Part shown: positions 1 to 12,500 of the stretch, in pieces
How positions within the stretch are numbered: the stretch's first letter is position 1
How the letters are laid out: every line of letters starts with the position of its first letter
From: Bolinopsis microptera
Lineage: Eukaryota > Ctenophora > Tentaculata > Lobata > Bolinopsidae
NCBI RefSeq assembly: GCF_026151205.1
Contig: NC_087076.1
Location: 6,982,902 to 7,046,901, forward strand
Direction of reading: 5' to 3'
Length of the DNA stretch: 64,000 nucleotides
Made by a program: the position numbers and the translations under genes
Notes under the pieces: generated by a model
Seen by the model: only the letters and a program-made list of their open reading frames with translations
Database searches by the model: none
What the model was told of the DNA's origin: nothing

Positions 1-532
1 CAGCGCAAAGAAAATGTCCCTTTACCTCTGAATGTTGAGTCTTCAAAATCCGTTGTTAGATTTGGAGCATCGCTGTAATTTGTTGTCATCGCAGCTAAGG
101 CTGATACTATTAATCAGTTTATATTTATCTTATTTACTCTCTGTCCATATAATCTTTGGCAAAGTATACAAAGCTACGACAAAATAACGTCATAACTTAA
201 ATAAGATCATAATCAAGGATGCAACTGCAATGCTCTTTAGTAATTAAGTTTTAGTTAAGTAATTAACCTACGAAACAGAAGGCAAATTCTCAAAATATGA
301 ATATTTTTATTTCACCCAATGTTTGTTAAGAAAGATTTTGAATTTGTGTGACGGATTTAGTTGATTGTAATGGACTTCCTCAATTATCAAACTCTGCTAT
401 TGTCAGCATTGTAATGATCATAACGGGCATAATATAATAACAAAGGGTTTTGACATTCTTCAGCGTATTTGTTTATTTTAATTATTCAACAACATTTTAT
501 CGATTAAATCATAATCATTCTTCCGTTCTAGG
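1..532. other. Upstream region / probable 5' UTR intron of FAM193
   Basis: No ORF or repeat stands out. A pyrimidine-rich acceptor (ttccgttctag) ends at 531, one base before the ATG at 533. The first coding exon is therefore preceded either by a 5' UTR intron whose first exon lies outside the window or by a spliced-leader acceptor. The sequence alone cannot tell these apart. Confidence 0.4.
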
Positions 533-3500
533 ATGTCCAGCTTGGAATTGAAGTTCAGCGTTACCAGCGAAAGTGATGTAAGTAACTAAACTGTTTTAGA
601 CCGCCCCAAATTTAATGTCGTTTACGTAACGCGCGGTATATTTTTAGCGATTCAATATTAATATATTTCGCGCAAAACGCGCACGATTTATTATTTGCAA
701 GTTTGCACGAGCACCGCTATCTAATAATGAACAGATACAACAGGTAATTTCTGTCTGATGTCATCCTCAACAACGGCCTTCTTAGCCCTAACCGTGTATA
801 AATTACACATAATCTACGCTACCATTCTTCCCCATCTAAGACTACAGTCCATTACCTTTCCGAGCTATGAAGCATGATACATTGGCCGATCTGTAGTAAT
901 TTAAAATATCCTGCGTCATCAGTCATGAGTCATGCTAACTTCGTTAATACGCTGATAATGCTTTTAAGTGGTTCAGTGCTGCTGTTAATGCATGCTACAC
1001 TAACATTTATCGCCAGGTCCTAGCGGAGGGTGGTGCTTTAGCTCCGGGCAAGTGCTTATTGTGCCAGAAAGTTCAGCCCAAATCCGCAAAAAACAGTACG
1101 TGCTTTTTGTGATAACTTCAAATAATTTTATCAGTATATTTTAAAGAGTATCATAGTACCATGTGTGCCCTTGAACTTTGAGGGTCAAAAAGTTTCAAGT
1201 TTTATAAATGCGAAATAATAATATTTTTGTTATTTCAGATGAGGATCCAGAGAACAAGTTTTTCTGGGTTTGCTGCGAGTGCAGACAAATTGACAGCACT
1301 GATCTACTACTGGTGAGATTTAGCGCATACCACATACCTACATATGGAGATATTGCAGCCTGTTATTTTGCGTTCGGAATTTGCATTCGCAGATGACTAT
1401 AATGCAATGTTGAGAACGTGATAATTGTATGCTGTAAGGTGTGAACTCTACTTAAAAGCGAAGTTACTTAGTTAAAATCTTTACTGGCATGAAAACGGGA
1501 ATTATTCTTGCTTCCCTGCAATAACATGTGCTATTCCAGGGCAATGATCTGAAATTAGGTAACATATACGACATATTGGGGGAAACGAGAGGTCCCAGTA
1601 ATCGGTACAAGTCTGACATTGACTCTCAGGCAGCCCAGGTTTCTACTCGCAATTTAATTTATAATAAGTTTAATTTAAAGTAGCAACTTAGCTGGTTCAT
1701 TAGTCTGTAATTGGAGCTTCTGATCGGCAATTTCAGAATTATTTCAGAAAAATGCTAATTTCTGTACATGGTAAAGATTTTAAAACTTCCAACTCTCAGC
1801 AAATCTTCCCTAATTGCTCATACACATTGAAAACGCTCCTTTTAATATGATCCATTGACCATTCCTCATTCTCTTCTATTTTTCAGCTGATGTGGGTAGA
1901 GTTGCGGCACACTGTGAGGTGTATTTACCGCAAAGCTGGCACAGAGCTAGCAATTGATCACATGCTTGACGTAGAGAAGATGAAATCTCTCGTTCACAAG
2001 TTCGTAACCTCAGCGAATGCTGAAACGTAAGAAAAGTTTAGGAATGTTGAGATTTATAATTGATAAAAAATATTTCGATTCTTATGATACTGTTTCTCGA
2101 AGAAAAACAAAACAATTGATGTGTCTAATTTAATTTCTCCACCGTAGGCTATGCGAAAGAGGTCCACAGCAGCTTTATCACCAGCTGGAAACTCAAGGGA
2201 GGGAATACGTGGAGGAAGTTAAGTTTCACCTCCTAGAGCATCTCCTCTGTCATCCCTCCTCTATTGGGATACCTCAACATGCTCGCGAATTCGCCCAGAC
2301 TCTTCTTGATGAATATGAACAGGTGCGAAGAATCTCGTGCTAAATGCTAATCATATTGGAGTTTGTTTAACTATCAAACGAATTCAATCCAATCAGACTA
2401 TAATCTGGCTGCGATTCAATTACACAAATATAATCCCATCTCATTACCTTCTCTTATGTCATGCAGCTCTTGTGCGCAACCATTACTCTGCAATCGTTCC
2501 TGGTGGAGTTGGAAGACGAGCACATGGCAAAGTTTGGCATTACCTGGATGTTAGTTAACCAGCATCTCTTCCACCAAGTCGTCTACTCAGATCCTATCAT
2601 TCAGAAAAGCTTACCTGGTAAGTTTTACTGTGCTGTGTTTTTGTAGTTTTTTAGTTGTTTTCTTGTTCCTGTAATTCTTCAAGTTACTTCAACTTCTGTA
2701 TATTATGTTAACTATAAAATCCGATTCCTTTCTCTTGCATTTTTCTGTTTCAACGGACTGATTACAATAAAAATGCGGTTCAAGTGCGGTAAAAGCACGA
2801 TAAGCACGAGTTGTACACAGCTCGCTTTAGCGTGTACTCGTGTAACAGCTTTATATCATGCAGGTTAAAGTCCTATGTAGAACATTATACTGTGTACTGT
2901 GTAATGTCTATTGTCTTCAAGACACTGAACATACAGCGTCTCTCAACATGGCACTATTGTATAGGGGCTGTTGTGAATATGAGAGGTGGTGTGAATATGA
3001 GAGGTGGTGTGAATATGAGAGGTGGTGTGAATATGATCTGGTATTTGATGTATCGCACATCTACCAACAGTGCTTGTAATTCACTATCTGCTTGTAATGA
3101 CCGGCAATAAATTACCAAAGTAATGAGTCCGTTGTAAACAGAGGAAGTGTAACAGACATGTAATGTTGGTGAGTAGTAACAGATAATGAGTATTTAGCGT
3201 GTAATGACAGATAACGACTAATGAGCGTGTAATTACAGATAATGAGTTCTCTCTCTCTGTTGCAGGAGTTTGTATCCAGTTAAAGTACGGAGAACTGCAG
3301 CAGGCCAGTAACACTAACTCAAAGTTCGAGAGTTACAGCTCCGTGTATTACAGGTTTGTAATTGGGTTCTCTCTCTCTCAAGAAACAGTAACTGCTCTGT
3401 TTTTATCTTAACTTACACAGTAACTTTCATGAAAATATGAAACACATTATATTATGTTGCTTGATGGTAGAAGTAAAACTAATAGACCACATCCTAGTGA

Positions 3501-6500
3501 TGATCTGTTGCAGCCTGTAACTATACATTATCTGTAACTATACATTATACATTATCAATCGTTCTCATGTCCCTAAGATCAAGAGTTATTGGTGCAATTT
3601 GAGCTCTGTGTTGGCAAGGTAGCAAACGTGACGTCGAATATAATTCAAACTGTCCCGTGAAACCAGACACCCTCAAATGCTAACTGTATTTTTAACGTTC
3701 ATCTGATCCGTTGTTAATTCTCCCAAAACATGCTGCTTGTCTTCAGACTAAAAGCGTTCGAAGAGGAGATGGTTCGAATAGAGCAGCAGTGGATCAAAGC
3801 AATAGTCTCGCTGGCCAGTTTTGTGAACAACGAGAAGGTGGCCAGTAGCGAGAAGGATCACGAGGAGTGGGAGTTTCTGAGCAGACAACATCTCATCCAT
3901 GCTCGGGAGAGGGCCATCAAAAAGTATGATTCTTTTGTTTTCTGCGGAATGCAATTTTATATGCTCATATTATACAGTATACAGATAATAATATATTAAT
4001 AGGTGGGACAGTGTGTTATTGTTGAATGTATGAGTGTAATGTAATAACAGTCTTTAGCCGTGTCAGAATATGTCAACGCTTTTTAGCCGGCCTTGTTCCA
4101 GGAATTTAATCAAGGACGAGGGACAAGCCTCATTTGAAAACGGGGACGAGAATCTGCCGTCATCTTTAAAAGGAAAATTTATCTTCGCTTCTCAGAATTC
4201 GACGAAAAGGTGAGAAAATCGCGCCATTTTTCTGATCAATGCAGCAGTTGTAGTTGCAGTCTCTCATTCAAATGCTTTTCAGTTTGAAGTGAATTTGAAA
4301 TAAACTTTATAAATTTTCGGTGCACACTAGGTTTTTCAATCATTTTTGAAATCATCGTTTATTTGAATCATTTCATCGTAAATTCTGTATTCTATTAAAT
4401 TTCAGTCAAGAAGATTCAGACTCGAACAAAGAAGAAAAGATCGAGAACATTCCATCTTCGCTTCTGGGACATAAGAAACTTTTCATAAAACACACAATTC
4501 CCGCCCCACCTATTTATCCCAAAACACAACTTAAAGCCGCCAGCGAAGTCCTCAAAAGTGTCAAAGTAGACAAGCTCTCGTCAGGTAAACCTAAATATGA
4601 CTATTGTTGTTCTTACCTACCTTATTTAGTTTCAAGTAACTTGAATAGGGATTATAATCTTATAATATCACGTACATAACATTGACCACTAGAAACTGAG
4701 TAGTGTTTTCGTGCTTTATGATACGTCATGACTAACTCACATTTACTCTCACACTATGACTAATCATGACTTTGGCTGTGAACGATATTTTTTGATGCGG
4801 TAAAAATTTTCGATTAGGTTATAGAACTTTGTCGTCAACGTCAACTAAAGAACCGTACTTTTTACAGTATAGAGCTACAGGGTGAGTTGAAAATAGTGTG
4901 TGGAATGTAAATTTTATAAGCTGTAGATGAAGGAGAGCAATTAGAACATAACTGATTTTACACTCTCTCGAAAATAGTTTTCGACTGGCGGGTTTGGTCG
5001 GCACACGTCAACTTATCCAGAATCATATAATATATAATACAAGTAATGGAGTGTAGCACCCAAGCCACAAAGAAGAACAGATTTGATGTCCTAACCGTGT
5101 GGATTAGGCACCAGTTTTCAGAGGATGTTTAACCATTATCAGCTTTAGAGTGGTGTCATAGAGGATGTCAGGAAAACACACAGGACTGGAGCACAAACCC
5201 AGCTGATATTATACAGCCATCCTATTCAGGACTCATGTCTCATACACTCTGTATATAATGTATATTTATTTGTGGAATAAACACATTTAAGAAGTGACCT
5301 TTGCGTCCCTGTAGCTAGGCTGTGGTAACCTGATGAGCTTACATGAATATACCATCGACCTACCAGTGACCTTCTCTCGACTTTTTGTGCCAATGTGCAT
5401 ATATACACTCTTTATATGTTGTTTTTTGTGGAATAAACACATGTAAGCGGTGACTTTTGCGTCCATATTGTAAGGAAGTATTGTATGCAAGACTTTGCAT
5501 AATATTCAGCCTCGCAGAATGCTGTGATCCTATTGGCTAGTGTTATGCTCACACTCCCTCCTCATTGGATAACGGCGTTAACATCCTCACATTCCAACTG
5601 ATCTGAATTCTACTGCAGTAATTTAACACATTCACTCTGCTCACTGCTGTTAATAATGTTATACACCTCAATTGTACAATTGTATTGTTTACTTTCACAT
5701 AATCTCGTACAGATCTACTACTTGTGTGTAGGATGGTGATTGTAATATAATACCTACTGCAGTATGTAGCAGGTGTCTGCAGTATATCTTCATGTTAAGC
5801 GGTGACCTTTGCGTTCCTTTGGTAATCTGATTATCTTAGTGTACGTGTTCTTATGGCCATGGTAATTCAATGGTTTCTGAGATGTTGGTGTCTACAGATT
5901 GCAGCGATCCTATTGGCTGTGGGCTCCGTACTCTATCCTCATTCGATATTGGGGCTAATTTAGTCACAGTTACATTGATCTAATTATCGCATAACTCTGC
6001 AAAAACATACCAGTAACCTTCTTGGAACTTTTTACGCACATGCACTCTGTGTTTTATATCATAATTCTGTGGAATAAACACACATAACTGGTAACTTTTG
6101 CGTCCATGTTGTAATCTGAGAAGCTTTTAATTCATATGGTAATCTAATATGCAGGACTTTGCAGCCTCGCAGAATGCTGTGATCCTATAGGCTGTGTTAA
6201 GTTCACACTTCCTTATCATTCGATAATGGCATTAACGTCCTCACATTTCCACTGATCTTGTTTCTGTTGCAGTAGTTTAATGTTGTTCCTTTCACATCAT
6301 CGTACTCCTTTTGTGTGTAAAACATGTACCCTGCTGTTAATGTTGTAGACGAGCTCTAGTACTGGGTTGGTTGCCAGGGTACCATTTAAACTCAGCACTA
6401 CAAATATTGGTATTCTCCAGCTTTGGCTTTACTCTTTCATTATGCCCTAATAGCCTAATACCGCGACCGAGTCGCTTTGAATTATTATACGCATTTGTTT

Positions 6501-9500
6501 TTGATTATTTTAGTAAATTTAGGCTTGTCACTGGATGCGAACTGGCATGGTGATCCGGCTGGTATATTATAGTTGTTGCGTGCTTGCAATTATTTTGTGG
6601 ATAAGGTAATTAATTGTCAAATATCAACTTTCAACTATAGTGTACGAAAAACCCTCTAGTCGAAAGCTACAGTAGTATTGCCAGACCCCAGTTCATTTTT
6701 TACGGAGATTTATGTTAACAGGAAACGATGTAAAGATGTAACAGAGTCTATATATTTTATTGTTGCCATGGTGTGCCCAGTCCCCATTCATCGTAGTCCG
6801 ATAGTTTGTAAAAATGTAAAATCAGGTATGTTTTAATTTCTCTTCTTCATCAAGCTCCATACTGTAAAAAGTACGGAGTTTTATTTGACGTTGACGACTA
6901 AGTTCTGAGTATTCCCTAATCGATACTTTTTATCACACCAAAAACATCAATCACAGCCAACGTTATGATTAGTCATAGCGTGAGAGTAATTAATGTGAGT
7001 TAGTTTTGTCCATTATTAATGGACTTCGCTCACTTCCGACATTATTTACAAAAAAATAAGGCATAAATCAAAATTATAAAAATGCTGAAATTGGGTTTAA
7101 CGGATAGTCACTTTTTGGTAAATTTGTGTTTATTTATACCGTTGCCGGGGAGATTTGGTCAAGTTTAAAATATAGTATAGATAAATCTTCTCCTCAGGGT
7201 CTATAGAGATAAAAGCTACTCGTGTAGAAGATGACTCTTCGTGTGTGTGCGACTGTGCAGCTTGTACCACTCTAATGGACTCACTGGCGGCTAACGAACC
7301 TACTGACGAGGAATCTTCTCCCACAGAGGAATCATCGCCGTTAGAGAAGAATTGGGTTCACATACTCAACGATATCAAGGACGTTGGTCAGTCAATATCA
7401 AGATATTATTGGTCAATAATATAATATTAAATATTTGTATCTATTCTATATATTATGCGCATAACATTCAGAACTGGTCCGGTCAGTTATTAGTCTTATG
7501 AGTCCATGACTAGTAAAGCTCCTGTTAAAAAAACATGTCTAATAACGACCCCATTTGCAGGTTGTGACAGCAGTACGCAGACTATAGACGACGGAGAGGA
7601 CCGTCCCTCGTCAGAACGGCGCCTCTCCACCAGCTCCATGTCATCCAAGGATTCAGACAAGCCTAAATACTGCGCGTGTTGCTACTGCGAACTGGTCGGG
7701 CATCCCAACCCCTCCGCACAAAACTCGCACAATTATGAGATCTTCCGAGAGAAACTGCGGAAAAAGTTAGAGTACAAGAGAAATCCGGAAAAAGCGCGGC
7801 GAGAGCTCTGTGCAGAGCACCAGAACAATTTCAATCTAAAAGTGGACGCTCAATCAAACAATGTCAGTAAGAATGAAAATGATTGTCAGGGGAGGCCAGC
7901 TAATGCTGTAGATAGTCGGAGCGTGGAGGAATTGGTTTCATTTATCGAGGGTAAGGATGGCAAGGAAACGAAACGAAGGAAAAGGAAGAGCAAGCCAAAG
8001 GATCACAGTAAAAATGAAGATGCAAGGAAAGAATCTTCCTCTGGACCAAAAGCGATGGACAAAGCAGACAAATTGTCGGAAACAACAAATATGGACGCTT
8101 CACCATCGTTAGAAACGAGAAGTGAGCGTCGGAGCCAGAGTAGCGAATCAAATCTCTCTTCGAACAACACAGCTCCTCCGATGAGTGTTGAGACGGAGAT
8201 GAAAACCGACGAAAAGGAAGACGAAGAGAAGCCACTAACGTTCTCTTTCCACCTGGATAAATACGATAGTCTGAGCAAGGAACAACGTGCTCTCCTCCTC
8301 TGCGGTTACAGAATAGATGACCATCCCATGTATCGCAAACAAACCCAGCAGATTGAGTCCATGAAGCTGCCGCGTGAAATGATGGATCGTTCTAACCGCA
8401 ATAACATGCCCAACGGCAAGCTGATGCCGACATTCCAGTTCTTGAAAACTATGGATAAGGTATTAATGTATATTCAGTGTTAAGTAGAAATTTCAACAAT
8501 TTACTGATCGTGTAATTCTTAAATTTGGGAGTGTTTTATTATCAAGATTCGATCATTGCCCGATTAATTAAAAGTTATCCATTTCAGGAGGCTGATCTTG
8601 CTGCTGAACCTCAGGACAAAACGGAATCAGAGAAGGCCAGAGAGGCTATCATCGTTGAGACCTTGAAGAAAGAGCGGCCCAAACCAGAGCCATCTTCGAA
8701 ACCAAAGATCAATGTTAAAGAGGCCTATCACGGGAAGAATGCTGGAAAACCCATCACTCTACCAAAGTCTGCCCAAAGATCAAAACCTGTTATCAACTCG
8801 AACACGCCTTACGGTCCACCTCCCCCTCCGCCAAAAGTTAACAATGTCGAGTCGAAACCTATTTCAACCAAACAAATCGAACAAATAAAAGTTATCCCTT
8901 CCAAACCAGATTCACCAAAACTTGCTCCAATCCAGAAATCTCCAGTCTCTCAAAAGAAAGTTTTACTGAACCAGAAGCCTGTTGAACTCCCAAAACAGAT
9001 CAAGGAGAACCAACTCCCGACGAAGCAGTCTGTCCAGCCGCCGGCAAAGCCAGAACAAGCTCCAATTGACAACAAATCAGTTGCTGCTAAAGGGAAGGCG
9101 CTGCAGGGAAAGGTCACCAAACAGCCCCTCAAGGAAACTAGAAGTGATCCAGCCCCGAAAAGGCCCGCTGAGCAGAAGTGTGTCTTCAAGGAAGAGTCGA
9201 AGGCCAAGGAAGATGATACATCAGCCAAGAAGAAGAAGTTCAAGAAGAAGAAGAAGAGGAACGAGAGTTTAGGTATGTTCCTTAAATACTTTTTATCATC
9301 ATATCATATTCATTATTCGTTATCATATTTATTGTTATTCAGTCACAAAACACCCTAGGTTTTGCGGCTGAATAATAATAAATAAGAACTGGTGGTGATT
9401 ATAACACTCACTTGTTAAGCAGTGTAGAGCACTAGCAACCTGCCCTGCCAGCAGTGACGGTACCAACACAAGTACTCCACTGGGACATGTACTGCAGTCC

Positions 9501-12500
9501 ACCACACCTGCGGAAGAGAGAGCCGCGCACGGCATGCACGTGCGCGCGTGATCTGATAACTGCTCCTCGAACTTACAGTCTCCTAGTTGGAGGTGGAATG
9601 TTTGGAAATTAAATTTTAAAATACAAAATAAACTAGCTCCACAAAATGCGCCAATCATAAACCATTAAATTCACAAATAACCAACATTACTATGGTTTAT
9701 GGTGAGACACTTCAAAATTGTCAGTATTTGATGAAGAGACTTTAACTCACTAAAACTGCACGTGTAGGTGACTGTAAGATATTTCCCCACCCCACGACAA
9801 GGGTCACCAAACACCTCATTATTTGCATTAATCTCGCACGTCTTCTGATCATCACAAGCTCCTGATACTATCCCCAAGGATCCTGTTGCGTGGCAACTCC
9901 TTGTTGGTTCGCCGTAACTTGCTGACTCAATCGTAATGAAACCAGTTTCACATGTTATCTTCAGAGTTTGATTTTCTCTCACTTTCGGGGTCGTTATTGA
10001 AGTGGAGGATATGGTGATGAGTATTATCACTGCTGATAATGACACTGTTGACATATCCACATGGATCTACCAAATATGTCACGTTAATCTTTTAGATAAT
10101 AATGGTTACCCAATCAATACTCAATAAGTCACCTTTCCTTAATCATGTGATCTCTTATTGACTAAAAATACGTCCAGACATTTAAGATTATGAAATAAAC
10201 GATACCTGGCATTGTAAACGAAAAGATAATTGGGTCAACGAAAGATAATTCAGAGGCACAGTAATATGGGTAGACCAAAAATAAATCAAGTACCAAATGT
10301 ACGAATAAAATTACAGCTGCAGACACTGCAAAAAGGCTGAAAAGCTACAAATACAAACAATCAGTTTGTAAGTGTTACCTTATATTTAAACAAATAATGA
10401 CATCAGTTGTTTAGCCACAGTCTAGTGAGTTTACCAAACTTCTCCCAAACATATTGCCTTATTTGTGCAAAATCGTATAATTTTCCTTTAATTGAGATAA
10501 GTTTCTTTGGAGGATGTCCTCTAATTGAGATAAGGTTCTTTAGAGCTGATGTCCAAGGTGGAGTAATTACTTCTTTCCCCCAAATCATCATTTTAAGTGA
10601 AATGATGACCGACCATCTTAGCATCTTTGGAACACTCCTGTTTATTATGTATTGCTCATTTAAAGCTTGTGCAAATGAGGGAAGCAAGAAAGCGGCCTAT
10701 TTCTTAATAATTATAGCGGGCTCACGTAGATTTGGGGTTGCAACCCTTTATGCTGACATAAAAGCTGTACCGAAAGGGCCGTGACCGAAAATCAATTAGA
10801 CCGCGAATAGGTTCCCTGACTGCGGTCGACCAAATTATTTATCTATTATTATATCGGGTCTCAATAAGAGGTCTCGACTGCCTTGGCATCAAACCTTGGC
10901 AATCGGTAATTTTTCCTCTGGCCCAGAGTCAGCTGACCCTAGGGACCAGAGGATAAAGGCGTAGAGACTGTGTGTATCTACAAAAGTGGTTATTTTTACA
11001 AGAGACAGGGCTTGCAACGCAAGGGAAGAAAAACGGGAGAAACAAACACAAAATGCATATTAAATGACTTAGCAAATACAAATTCAATCTATTATTATTA
11101 TTATACTACTCCGATCATAGTTATTCTCAAGTGTCCATATGTTTAACAAACTCTCATTTTCAGATGACATTTTCCTGCCAAAGTGCGAAGTTGATGTAAG
11201 TCTCTTTTAAGTCTCCCTTAACTTACCATTATGTACTCTAGTAGCAGGGAATAGTTGAGTGTGCACTTCGATGTACACGATTTCTGACAACACAGGGTTG
11301 TTTGTTAGATCATTCTTAACCAAAATCGTTTAGGTACGCAATTTGTGTCGCTAGACATAACCCTACAGGGCAACTTTTCTAAATTACCCTCAGTCGCGTA
11401 TACGGGATTTTTGTATTTCAGCTCCTGAAGGTCATAGAGACTTCAATTTTAGCTTAAAATTACCGCAATTGCCATATTTATATACAAGTTATGAAGCAAT
11501 ATAAGGTCTCCAGTGCTTTGTTTTATAGATATTGACAAAAAACTGTTTTTTGGCTCAGCGAACCAAAAATGGGACTGAATTTTGGTAACTTGAACTAGGA
11601 AAATCGTAGAGACTTGAATTTTAGCTTAAAATGAGCGCAAACATCACATTTATATACAACTTATAAAGCAATATAAGCCATTTAATGCTTATTTGTTAAG
11701 ATATTGACAAAAATCGGTCATTTTGGCTACACGCGTGAGGAAAAATACCAAATTGGGCAACAACTTTGGTCTTTTTTTGACCAGTTTTGTGCTCAAGTTA
11801 TTAAAATGTGCTTTGATGTTGTAGATCGGGTGTTTTCTTCCAATATGAGTTTCGGTATAAATCCGGAAGCACCCGGTTCATGGGTGATAGGGGTTAAAAA
11901 CCCTAAAATGTCAGGTGATGGGCGAGACAATTGTCTGAATTTGGTTATAAAAACACTTGCACTCTTTGCTAGGGTTTGCTTTTTTCTGCTACATCGATCC
12001 GATTTCTAACTACTAATCATCCCCCACTACATCATTCTCTTTTAGATACATGATTTCTATAAGTTCTTAAAGGTACATCCGGCATGATGTAAAGTCTATA
12101 GCAAAGCATTTTAATGTGGTTTTAACAAGTTGCAAGATATTCAAGTTCACTAATAAAATAAAGATTGTAGGTTATCCTTCTTTTACATAATATTGAGCAA
12201 TTGTGGGCTTTTTGAGGGGGAGGCTATAAAATGGCCAAATATAACTTTAACGTAAACGACCCAATAATAATATTAAACGTAGAATGAAACTACTTAAAAC
12301 TTATACAGATTCATGGTATCCTGTTTCAAGACGCTTGCTCCTGATTTTTAGCAACAATATCAACTGACCCCACGACGTTGTAATATAATTGTGGGTAGGC
12401 AATCACTTGATCTATAAGTTTTGAACGGTAGTTTTTAAAAATAATTACATTCTACAAACATTATACGCTCCTACTATGCAATTACTAGCCTCTGGATTAA

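Noticed and set aside
9335-9658. Cys-containing minus-strand ORF as a second lectin exon
   Set aside because: Cysteine spacing does not fit a SUEL domain and no convincing acceptor was seen joining it to the 9750 donor.
10403-10784. Overlapping ORFs on both strands in FAM193 intron 14
   Set aside because: No recognisable motif and an internal duplication; the mutual overlap suggests chance open frames.
11704-12009. 101-codon ORF (and its mirror 13420-13620) as a gene
   Set aside because: The same sequence occurs in both arms of the palindrome, shows no domain, and ends where the arm sequence dictates.
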